NCBI GenBank assembly: GCA_012271065.1
Contig: JAAXHE010000288.1
Coordinates: 1-19,902, forward strand
Source of the DNA: Candidatus Latescibacterota bacterium
GTDB taxonomy: Bacteria > Latescibacterota > UBA2968 > GCA-2709665
DNA length: 19,902 nt
Direction: 5' to 3'
Below the pieces are notes generated by a model that did no database searches, was not told the DNA's origin, and worked only from the letters and a program-made list of their open reading frames with translations. This document shows positions 9,463 to 16,325 of the stretch, piece after piece. A program made the position numbers and the translations under genes. Each line of letters opens with the position of its first letter. The first letter of the stretch is position 1.

Positions 9463-9491
9463 TTGACTTTGGTTCCACTCGCGTCTATTAT
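9463..9491 (+). promoter_or_regulatory. Strong sigma70-type promoter of the BMC/aldolase operon
   Basis: TTGACT (9463-9468) and TATTAT (9486-9491) are separated by exactly 17 nt, each 5 of 6 to consensus. The promoter begins three bases after the stop of the preceding membrane-protein gene. Transcription would start near 9498 and give a leader of about 50 nt before the first shell gene. This marks the shell genes as the start of a new transcription unit. Confidence 0.6.
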
Positions 9492-9547
9492 GTCGGATTG
9501 AATTTTCTGATCCGTACCGTGCGATATCAAGACACCTGGACCGGGGC

Positions 9548-10105
9548 ATGTCAGCCGCGATCGGCATGATCGAAGTCGAAGGCGTCGCCGGGATTATCCT
9601 CGCGTCGGACGCCGCCTGTAAAGCCGCCGGCGTGGACCTCCTGGGCTGGGAGTCCATCGGCGGATTCACGACCGTTTTTTTCGGTGGATCCATCAGCAGG
9701 GTTGAAACGGCGCTCAAGAGCGGCGAACAAGCGGCCAGAGAGGTGGTGGAACGCGTGGTGGCGGCGCCGATGACACACCCCGAACCCGCCTGCCGGGAAT
9801 ACGTTTCGAATGCAATCGCTACGGAGCGGCGGACACCGTCCGGCGCCCTGGGTCTGATCGAAACAAGAGGTTACGGCGCTCACGTCACCGCCAATGACAG
9901 AATGGTGAAGGCGGCCGACGTCCAGGTTTACAACGTGCTTACCGTACACAACCGGGTGGTCTGCTCCCTTATTCTTGGCGACGTCGCTTCCGTGACCGAG
10001 GCCCTGTCCGTGGGCCGCGCGACCGTCGAGACCGGAGAAAATTTCCTCGGCGCCGCCCTCATCCCCAAACCCTTGCCCGACGTGCTGCGGGCATTCGGCT
10101 CCTGA
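9548..10105 (+). CDS. Bacterial microcompartment shell protein with two BMC domains (BMC-T type)
   Basis: 185 residues made of two tandem canonical (non-permuted) BMC domains, about residues 3-78 and 100-175, joined by a linker of about 20 residues. Each opens with the usual strand motif (AIGMIEVEG; ALGLIETRG) and keeps the edge lysine (ACKAAGV; MVKAADV) that lies at the hexamer-hexamer interface in known shells. The pore-loop positions read SIGGF in the first domain and TVHNR in the second. Two-domain proteins of this type usually form trimers that act as pseudohexameric shell tiles. The gene is first after the promoter, and its stop is 8 nt from the next shell gene, implying coupled translation. 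The first domain diverges more from the consensus. The family call is secure; the position in the shell is inferred. Confidence 0.9.
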   Translation: MSAAIGMIEVEGVAGIILASDAACKAAGVDLLGWESIGGFTTVFFGGSISRVETALKSGEQAAREVVERVVAAPMTHPEPACREYVSNAIATERRTPSGALGLIETRGYGAHVTANDRMVKAADVQVYNVLTVHNRVVCSLILGDVASVTEALSVGRATVETGENFLGAALIPKPLPDVLRAFGS

Positions 10106-10113
10106 GCGCCGTC

Positions 10114-11274
10114 GTGGCCGCAGGAAACCATGCCCTGGGGATTCTGGAGACCCGCGGCATGACCGCGCTCGTCGCGGCGCTCGACGCCATGCTGAAAACC
10201 GTGGACGTCCGGGTTCTGGGGCGTCACGGCGTGGGTTCCGGCTGGCTGACCGTTGTGATCGAAGGCGCCGTTTCGGACGTGGAGGCCGCCCTTCGGGTCG
10301 GGCGGTCCGAGGCCGGGAACCACGGAGATCTGATTACCGCGGACGTCATCGCGGGGCCTGCCCCGGGCGCCCTCGAATCCATGCCGCACAGGGCGGGCGC
10401 GGGTACGGCAAGACCGGTTGGCGCGCAGGCAATGGGCATCCTCGAAACGCGTGGCATGGTACCCCTCATCCGTGGCGCCGACGCCATGATCAAGAGCGCG
10501 CCGGTCCACGTCGCCGGCTGGACGTCCGTCGGCGGTGCGCTGGTTCATCTTGTGGTTCGGGGCGATATTTCATCGGTCCAGACCGCCCTGCAGGCCGGAA
10601 GCGCGTGTGCGGATGAGGTCGGGGAAGTCTACGCGACCCTGGCGATTCCGAGCCCTGAGCCGGGCATCGCGCCACTGCTCCCCGAAACGCCGGAATCGAA
10701 CGCTGGGCAGGCAGACGTCGGTGCGCTGGGTATTCTTGAAACAACGGGCTACGTGAGCGCTGTCGGCGGGTCCGACGCGATGGTCAAGGCGGCGGACGTC
10801 GACCTCGTGCGCCTCGTCATCGCCAGCGGAGGCCGGGTCGACGCGCTGGTGAATGGCGCCCTCGACGCCGTCCAGGCTGCCGTGGAAGCCGGCGTCGATG
10901 GCGCGCGGGAAGCCGGGGAATTGAATGCATCATGTGTCGTTTCCCGTCCATCTTCCGAAATCATGGCCTGTTTTGGCGGGAGCACGCCCAGGAATGCCAC
11001 GACCCGCAATCAGGCGATGGGGCTGATCGAAACGCGCAGCACCGTGGCCCTGGTCAAAGCCGTGGATCAGATGCTGAAGTCCGCAGACGTGAAATACGAG
11101 GGCCGGTACAAGGTCGGGTACTTTCTCACGGCAAGCGTTGTCAGGGGAGACGTCGGCGCGGTGCGCGCCGCCCTGAAAGTCGGTGCCGCAGAAGCGGAGA
11201 GGTACGGCGAACTGGTGTCCGCCCATCTTATTCCACACCCGTTTTCCGCACTGGAAGAACGGCTGATCCACTGA
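10114..11274 (+). CDS. Shell protein with four tandem BMC domains
   Basis: 386 residues containing four consecutive canonical BMC domains at about residues 7-82, 106-185, 204-280 and 301-375. They open with ALGILETRG, AMGILETRG, ALGILETTG and AMGLIETRS. Each keeps the interface lysine (MLKTVDV, MIKSAPV, MVKAADV, MLKSADV) and the late small-residue helix (GDVGAV-type). The pore-loop positions differ: GVGSG, SVGGA, ASGGR and KVGYF. Known shell proteins carry one (BMC-H) or two (BMC-T) such domains, so this is about twice the usual BMC-T length. The reading frame is open throughout and no stop or frame slip separates the halves. The start is a GTG at 10114, 8 nt after the previous stop; no ATG fits the first domain. 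It is presumably a shell tile partner of the two-domain protein. Confidence 0.88.
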   Translation: MAAGNHALGILETRGMTALVAALDAMLKTVDVRVLGRHGVGSGWLTVVIEGAVSDVEAALRVGRSEAGNHGDLITADVIAGPAPGALESMPHRAGAGTARPVGAQAMGILETRGMVPLIRGADAMIKSAPVHVAGWTSVGGALVHLVVRGDISSVQTALQAGSACADEVGEVYATLAIPSPEPGIAPLLPETPESNAGQADVGALGILETTGYVSAVGGSDAMVKAADVDLVRLVIASGGRVDALVNGALDAVQAAVEAGVDGAREAGELNASCVVSRPSSEIMACFGGSTPRNATTRNQAMGLIETRSTVALVKAVDQMLKSADVKYEGRYKVGYFLTASVVRGDVGAVRAALKVGAAEAERYGELVSAHLIPHPFSALEERLIH

Positions 11275-11304
11275 TCGGCCGCCCATAGACCTTGCAGCTC
11301 GCAC

Positions 11305-11309
11305 GAGGA
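11305..11309 (+). promoter_or_regulatory. Ribosome binding site that fixes the aldolase start
   Basis: GAGGA lies 5 nt before the ATG at 11315. An overlapping TTG one codon earlier (11312) is also possible, but the spacing and codon favour the ATG. Confidence 0.55.
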
Positions 11310-11314
11310 AATTG

Positions 11315-12484
11315 ATGGTCCGTATTGACGATCCGGTGGTTACCGAACAGCTGCTCAAGGAAAAGCTGGGCACAGGGCGAGAGGTCGAAATCTGCCCGAG
11401 GGCGAAGCTGACGCCGCTGGCTCTGGACTACCTGGCGGCCAACCAGGTAGAGGTTTCCAGAAAAGAGGCGGCAACCGGCGGCCGGCAGGCGACAACGCCG
11501 TCCCCGCGCCGCAACCCCGGCGCCAGACGGGAATTCAAGGGCATCTTCTGCCCTAACATCGTCATTTTCGACAGCAATGACCGCATCAACTACAAGGAGA
11601 TGGAGCGCTACGTCAACTGGCTCATCGAAGCCGGCATCCACGGGTTGTACCCCAATGGCAGCACCGGCGAATTCGTGCGCCTGTCCAGCGACGAGCGCAA
11701 GGAGGTCGTGCGCCTCGTCACGAACGTCAACCAGGGGCGCGTGCCCGTTCTGGCCGGCGCCAGCGAAGCCAACCTCCGCGACGTACTCAGAATGAGCGAA
11801 TATTACGCGGGCATCGACGTCGACGCCATCTCTCTGGTTCCCCCCTACTATTACGAGATCTCGGACACCAGCCTCTTCGAGTACTTTGCCGAAATCGCAA
11901 GACAGACCCCTCTCGACGTCCTGTTGTACAACATCCCCCAGTTCACGCAGGAACTTACGCTGGACATCATGGAGCAGTTGCTGCCGTTCGAACGCATAAT
12001 GGGCACCAAGGATTCCAGCAGGGACATGCCGAGGCTGATCAACACCATGCATCGGCTGCGCGCACAGCGCCCGGACTATGTGGTCCTTGTGGGATGCGAA
12101 GAAATCCTCTGCCCTTCCATTATGATGGGCGCCAGCGGCGGCACGATCGCGACTTCCGGCATTATTCCCGAAGTCATCGTGGATATTTACGAAAAGACGC
12201 TGGCGGGGGATATCGAGGACGCACGCAACATGCAATACCGAATCCTGGACCTCATCAACCTCATGCTGCTGGGTGTGAACTTCCCCGAGGGCTTCAAGAC
12301 CGGCGTTGCCGTCCGCGGCTTCGACGTCGGCCCGCCGCGGCAGACCATGAGCGACGAGGAAAGGGAATATCTCCTCAAGCTCGAGTCCCAGATCAGCTGC
12401 ATCTTAAAAGACATGGGTTACGACGTCAAGGGAGCGCGTGCCTGTCCGGTAACCCATCTGCCTTCGATTGTAGACCGGACCTGA
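11315..12484 (+). CDS. DapA/NAL-family aldolase (class I) with N-terminal microcompartment-type module
   Basis: 389 residues. From about residue 74 this is a dihydrodipicolinate-synthase/N-acetylneuraminate-lyase TIM barrel, forming a Schiff base between a keto acid and lysine. The NGSTGEF motif (T117), YNIP (Y205) and GTKDSS (Schiff-base K232) are all present, spaced as in DapA. The arginine of the DapA YNVPSRTG motif is absent (here YNIPQFT), so true dihydrodipicolinate synthase activity is unlikely and another keto-acid aldolase or lyase reaction is more probable. Residues 1-48 form an extra module with the pattern RAKLTPLALDYLAANQVEV. It resembles the LTPxAxDYxxxxxI element on several microcompartment proteins such as EutT, and is joined by a Pro/Arg-rich linker (about 50-72). 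It lies 40 nt after the four-domain shell gene and is therefore the prime cargo candidate. The exact substrate is unknown. Confidence 0.85.
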   Translation: MVRIDDPVVTEQLLKEKLGTGREVEICPRAKLTPLALDYLAANQVEVSRKEAATGGRQATTPSPRRNPGARREFKGIFCPNIVIFDSNDRINYKEMERYVNWLIEAGIHGLYPNGSTGEFVRLSSDERKEVVRLVTNVNQGRVPVLAGASEANLRDVLRMSEYYAGIDVDAISLVPPYYYEISDTSLFEYFAEIARQTPLDVLLYNIPQFTQELTLDIMEQLLPFERIMGTKDSSRDMPRLINTMHRLRAQRPDYVVLVGCEEILCPSIMMGASGGTIATSGIIPEVIVDIYEKTLAGDIEDARNMQYRILDLINLMLLGVNFPEGFKTGVAVRGFDVGPPRQTMSDEEREYLLKLESQISCILKDMGYDVKGARACPVTHLPSIVDRT

Positions 12485-12562
12485 CGCAACGAGCAGTCTC
12501 ACGTAGCGAAACCCGGAAACCGCCACTTTTACATTATCTGAAGCCCACAACGGAGAACCTTC

Positions 12563-13507
12563 ATGGCTGAAAACGCGCCGCGGCACGACCTCGTGAATCC
12601 GTTCAGCCTGGATGCCGACGACGGTTACGTCTGGCTGAAAGGCAACCTCCACTCCCACACGACGAACTCCGACGGCAGAGCGTCGCCCCAGGAACGCCTG
12701 GACGGGTACGTCGGCCAGGGGTACGACTTTCTCTGTCTCTCGGACCACTACAGGATCACCCGGATCGATTCCGTGGATCGTCCGGACGACTTTGTACTCA
12801 TTCAGGGCGCCGAACTGCACCCGGACAATCCGTTCGGCGGACAGAAACACCATTTTCTCTGCCTGAACGTCCACGAAGACATCGACTCGGAGCGCATGCC
12901 GCCTCAGCACGTGATCGACGCTGTCCGGGACCAGGGAGGCAGCACGTGGCTGGCCCACCCGTACTGGAGTTCGGTCAATATCCTGAGAGACACCGCGCCG
13001 CTCACGGGATTCGCCGGCGTGGAGGTATTCAACACAACGTGCCGATGCGCGGGCCGGGGGGAATCCGGCGTTCACTGGGACGACTGGATGGACCTGGAAA
13101 ACAGGTTGTATCCCGCCCTGGCCAACGACGACTCCCACGCCCTCGAATCGGATAACCGCGACACGTACGGCGGTTGGACCATGGCACGCGTGAAGGAACG
13201 GTCTCCGGGGGCCATTCTCGATGCGCTGGAACGGGGCGCGAGCTACTCGAGTACCGGCGCCGAGATTCGAAACATCACCCTTCAGAGAAACGACGGAGAG
13301 AAACAAACGGTCGAGGCCACCCTTGAATGCTCCGAATCCCGGTGTGTCCTGGCGATTTGCGATACTTTCGGAACCGAATACAGAGGATCCGGAAAACCCT
13401 TCACGAGCGCCACCTTTACGCTGCGGCCGGGCGCGCGGTGGGTCCGTTTCGAAGTCATCGGAATGGACGGCACGAAAGCCTGGTCCAACCCGTTCGACCT
13501 CACCTGA
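12563..13507 (+). CDS. PHP-domain metal-dependent phosphoesterase-like protein
   Basis: 314 residues. The N-terminal 230 or so form a PHP domain with the usual metal-site motifs in order: NLHSHTTNSDG (H30, H32), CLSDHYR, QGAELH, HHFLCLNVH, WLAHPYW and NDDSHA. All expected His/Asp/Glu ligands appear intact, so a metal-dependent hydrolase is likely; PHP proteins cleave phosphoesters or related bonds. The remaining 80 or so residues form a beta-rich tail ending ...WSNPFDLT, typical of stand-alone PHP proteins annotated as metal-dependent phosphoesterases. A GGAG ribosome site at 12552-12555 sits 7 nt before the ATG. It lies 78 nt after the aldolase gene and 11 nt before the oxygenase gene, so probably in the same operon. 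The substrate cannot be read from sequence. Confidence 0.85.
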   Translation: MAENAPRHDLVNPFSLDADDGYVWLKGNLHSHTTNSDGRASPQERLDGYVGQGYDFLCLSDHYRITRIDSVDRPDDFVLIQGAELHPDNPFGGQKHHFLCLNVHEDIDSERMPPQHVIDAVRDQGGSTWLAHPYWSSVNILRDTAPLTGFAGVEVFNTTCRCAGRGESGVHWDDWMDLENRLYPALANDDSHALESDNRDTYGGWTMARVKERSPGAILDALERGASYSSTGAEIRNITLQRNDGEKQTVEATLECSESRCVLAICDTFGTEYRGSGKPFTSATFTLRPGARWVRFEVIGMDGTKAWSNPFDLT

Positions 13508-13518
13508 CCTGCGCCGCG

Positions 13519-14256
13519 ATGGGACACTTCCTGACAAAGGAGCAATTGGCCGCGTACCGCATGGACGGTTTCGTTCAGGTTCCGGACCTGCTGACGCCGC
13601 CTGAAATCGACACCTTCCTGGAAGCGCAGGCGCAAGCGGTGGCTCCGGAAGTCCTTGAACTCGGCCTGCGCAGGCACACCGCGGATCCTCAGTGGCGATA
13701 CCTGGCGTCGCATCCCCGCGTCTCCGGCATCGCGTCCCAACTGCTGGACGGACCTCCAATGATCGTCCAGACCATGTACATGGCGAAGGCGCCGCGCGGC
13801 GGCGCCGGCATCGCGCTTCACCAGGACGCTCATTATATCCGGAACGAACCGGGCACGCTTATGGCGTGCTGGCTCGCTCTCAGCGATACCGACGTGAACA
13901 ACGGCGGTCTTTGCGTCGCCGCCGGCAGCCACCTGGCCCCCCTCCAGAATACCCGACCCCCGCAAGACGGCAGCGAGCATGCCTCCTGGGTGAAAGAATA
14001 CGCCATGCGGGCGCCCGACGGCAGAGAGTGGACCGAAACCATGCACTCGCACGAAGTCGCCGGCGTCAGCCGCGATGAACTCACTTTCCTTACGGTTCCG
14101 CGAGGATCGGGCGTCTTCTTTACCGGCAGAACCATTCACGGCTCTTATGCGAACCGGTCCAGGGGAAGGCCCCGGCTTGCATTCGCGATCCACTATGTAA
14201 GAGAGGGCACATGGGTATTTCGCCGCGACATCCAGGACCTCGCGCGGGTTAACTGA
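13519..14256 (+). CDS. Phytanoyl-CoA dioxygenase (PhyH) family oxygenase
   Basis: 245 residues with the Fe(II)/2-oxoglutarate oxygenase facial triad in place: HQD (H101, D103) and a distal histidine in RTIHGSYANRS (H207). The downstream RPRLAF arginine (about 218) is the expected 2-oxoglutarate carboxylate contact. PhyH relatives hydroxylate diverse small molecules, and substrate cannot be deduced from these motifs. The ATG at 13519, 11 nt after the PHP stop, begins MGHFLTKEQL, the normal start of the family (a helix after FLT-x-EQ). Further in-frame sequence upstream overlaps the PHP gene and is not family-like. No strong Shine-Dalgarno is visible, so translation is probably coupled. It is of usual length for the family. 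Confidence 0.87.
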   Translation: MGHFLTKEQLAAYRMDGFVQVPDLLTPPEIDTFLEAQAQAVAPEVLELGLRRHTADPQWRYLASHPRVSGIASQLLDGPPMIVQTMYMAKAPRGGAGIALHQDAHYIRNEPGTLMACWLALSDTDVNNGGLCVAAGSHLAPLQNTRPPQDGSEHASWVKEYAMRAPDGREWTETMHSHEVAGVSRDELTFLTVPRGSGVFFTGRTIHGSYANRSRGRPRLAFAIHYVREGTWVFRRDIQDLARVN

Positions 14257-14368
14257 GCGGTACTTCCGTTGCGTCCGGCTGCAGAGCACAGGTTGAGCGG
14301 CTCTCATCCTCATTATCCGATGTGTCCGCGCCTCAAGTCGCCACTACTCCAAATCAGGGAACCCCATC

Positions 14369-15337
14369 ATGAAACGGGTCGCAAAGCCGGAAGGCGAGTA
14401 CAATATCGTCATCGAAGATGTCTCCATACCTGAAGTCTCGCCCACGGAAGTGCTGATCCGGGCGGAGTGCAGTCTGATCAGCCGCGGTTCCGAGATCTGG
14501 CGGCGTTACATCCGTCCCGAAGCCATCGACCATCAAGCCATGGGGTACTCGTTCGTGGGAGACGTCGTCGAGGTCGGCGTCCGCGTGGACGGCTTCTCCA
14601 TCGGCGACCGTGTGGCGGCTCTTGCGCCGCACGCGGAGTACGTGGCCGTCGAAGTCGTGGACTCACCCCACCGGGCCCCGGTTGTGCATCTTCCCGACGC
14701 GGTCTCCTCGGAAGCCGCGACGTTCTGGCCGCTGAGCACCAGTTCCGTTCTCTGGATGCGGGAAATCGAGGCCCGCAAGGAAGACACGGTGGCCATTCTG
14801 GGTCAGGGCCTCGTCGGCTCCATCTGCATGCAGGCGCTGAACGCGGAAGTGGACCCCCGGGTGATCGCGGTCGACGCGCTGCCCCTCCGTTGCGAACTGG
14901 CCGGACGTCTGGGGGCGGACCACGTGGTGGATGCGTCGCGTGAAGATCCCGTCAGGGCGGTCGAGGGCCTGACGGGCGGCGCAGGCGTGGAAATCGTGGT
15001 GGAGGCGGTGGGCGGGCGCGCGGGGGCGGCAGCGTTCGCACAGGCGCAGGATATGGTGAAACGAAGGGGCGTGATCCAGGTTATCGGCCTGTATGAGGAC
15101 GAGCCCCTGCCGCTCGACTCCGGAAAGATCCAGGGCCGGCGGATTGTTGGCGGGTATTCGGACGGCGGCAAACGCTCTTCAGGCTCCGACCGCGCCCTGC
15201 AGCTTCTTGCCGAAAGAAAGATCCGCGCAGAAGAGATGATTTCCCACCGATTTCCCTTCCAGGATGCGGCAGAGGCTTTCGACCTGTTGTATACCCGCCT
15301 GGGCGAGACGATGGGCGTCGTACTTGTCTGGAAGTGA
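14369..15337 (+). CDS. Medium-chain dehydrogenase/reductase, zinc-binding alcohol dehydrogenase-like
   Basis: 322 residues with the MDR two-domain layout: an N-terminal GroES-like domain (about 1-125) and a Rossmann NAD(P) domain with GQGLVG (G145-G150). It belongs to the subgroup with CSLISRGSE (C34) followed by GYSFVGDVVEVG rather than the GHE motif of classical zinc alcohol dehydrogenases. The four-cysteine structural-zinc loop is absent. So at most one zinc ligand of the usual set (C34) is obvious, and a zinc-independent or altered mechanism is possible. An AGGGA ribosome site at 14356-14360 lies 8 nt before the ATG. The 112-nt gap after the oxygenase gene could hold a promoter, but no convincing one was found. 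The oxidised alcohol is unknown. Confidence 0.82.
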   Translation: MKRVAKPEGEYNIVIEDVSIPEVSPTEVLIRAECSLISRGSEIWRRYIRPEAIDHQAMGYSFVGDVVEVGVRVDGFSIGDRVAALAPHAEYVAVEVVDSPHRAPVVHLPDAVSSEAATFWPLSTSSVLWMREIEARKEDTVAILGQGLVGSICMQALNAEVDPRVIAVDALPLRCELAGRLGADHVVDASREDPVRAVEGLTGGAGVEIVVEAVGGRAGAAAFAQAQDMVKRRGVIQVIGLYEDEPLPLDSGKIQGRRIVGGYSDGGKRSSGSDRALQLLAERKIRAEEMISHRFPFQDAAEAFDLLYTRLGETMGVVLVWK

Positions 15338-15408
15338 AATTACGGTCGCCGCATCCGGAAAATGCCGGCTTACCGCAGCCAACGGCCTACGCTCGCATGT
15401 CGTTACCC

Positions 15409-15414
15409 GGAGGA
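15409..15414 (+). promoter_or_regulatory. Ribosome binding site that favours the GTG start of the DapF-like gene
   Basis: GGAGGA lies a few nt before the GTG at 15418, whose product begins VKNGFYKGHGLGND, matching the normal DapF N-terminus. The in-frame ATG at 15397 would add seven residues and has no Shine-Dalgarno upstream. Confidence 0.55.
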
Positions 15415-15417
15415 CTT

Positions 15418-16314
15418 GTGAAAAACGGATTCTATAAGGGCCACGGTCTCGGCAATGACTACATCGTCATGGATCCGGCCGAACTGGAATTTGAACTCAC
15501 GCCCGAGAACATTCGCACCATCTGTGATCGCAACCACGGCATCGGCAGCGATGGCATCCTCACCCTGGAACCCGCAAACGGAGCCGACTTCGGCCTGCGC
15601 ATCCTGAACCCCGACGGAAGCGAGGCCGAAAAGTCGGGTAACGGCCTGCGTATTTTCGCCCGCTTCCTCCACGCCACCCGCCGGACGCGCAAGCGTAACT
15701 TCACGGTGGACACGATTGGCGGCCGCGTTGAAATCCAGGTGCACCTGGACCGTCACGGCGATGCCAGCCTCGCGACCGTTGAGATGGGACAGGCCGACTT
15801 CAATCCCGGCGCGCTGCCATGCGCGTTGCCGGGAGGCGAGCTTATCGATCGGCCGATAACCGCCGCCGGGCGCGAACTGAAGTTCACTGGCGTGAGCGTG
15901 GGAAACCCACACTGCGTCATCTTCAAACCCGAACACGAGGCCTGGTCGCGGGACGACCTGCTCGAACTCGGCCCCCTCCTGGAGAATCACGAACTCTTTC
16001 CCAATCGCATCAACGTGCAGCTGGCCGTACCCACGGGTCCTAAGGAGATCTTCATTCTCATCTGGGAACGCGGCGCCGGCGAGACGCAGGCGTCCGGGTC
16101 CTCATCCTGCGCGGCGGCGAGCGCGGCCGTACGGATGGGGCTGGCGACTTCTCCGGTAACCGTCAACGCACCGGGAGGCGCCCTCCACGTCGCCGTAGAC
16201 CCACGTTTCCACCTTACCATGAAGGGACCGGTCGCGGAGGTCGCACGGGGCGCTATGAGTCCGGCCTTCGTCAGGGAACTTGGAAACGACAACCGAGTTG
16301 ACGCCAGCGGGTAA
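15418..16314 (+). CDS. Diaminopimelate-epimerase-like protein with both catalytic cysteines replaced by serine
   Basis: 298 residues, normal DapF length, with two DapF-type lobes. The substrate-contact motifs are retained: HGLGNDYIVMD (N13), LNPDGSEAEKSGNG (N64, G74, N75), SVGNPHC, FPNRINVQ and WERGAGETQ. DapF interconverts LL- and meso-diaminopimelate with a Cys/Cys acid-base pair (C73 and C217 in E. coli). Here the first position is S73 (TCG at 15634) and the second is S226 (TCC at 16093, in ASGSSSCAAA). Both changes are unambiguous in the bases. C231 is near but lies in the helix after the motif. The gene follows the dehydrogenase by 80 nt and converges on the enolase-superfamily gene, with 11 nt between the stops. 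It could be a racemase/epimerase of altered chemistry, an isomerase with other specificity, or inactive. The family call is sure; activity is uncertain. Confidence 0.85.
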   Translation: MKNGFYKGHGLGNDYIVMDPAELEFELTPENIRTICDRNHGIGSDGILTLEPANGADFGLRILNPDGSEAEKSGNGLRIFARFLHATRRTRKRNFTVDTIGGRVEIQVHLDRHGDASLATVEMGQADFNPGALPCALPGGELIDRPITAAGRELKFTGVSVGNPHCVIFKPEHEAWSRDDLLELGPLLENHELFPNRINVQLAVPTGPKEIFILIWERGAGETQASGSSSCAAASAAVRMGLATSPVTVNAPGGALHVAVDPRFHLTMKGPVAEVARGAMSPAFVRELGNDNRVDASG

Positions 16315-16325
16315 GGCGATATTTC

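Noticed and set aside
9494..9514. CGGAT/ATCCG inverted repeat just after the shell-operon promoter
   Set aside because: Only 5-bp arms with an 11-nt spacer, which is well within chance expectation.
13327..13518. Upstream in-frame extension of the first oxygenase gene
   Set aside because: It overlaps the PHP gene and is not family-like, while MGHFLTKEQL at 13519 is a normal PhyH start.
14257..14368. Promoter-like TTGAGC...CATTAT before the dehydrogenase gene
   Set aside because: The spacing (15-16 nt) and box matches are poor, and random GC-rich sequence gives similar hits.
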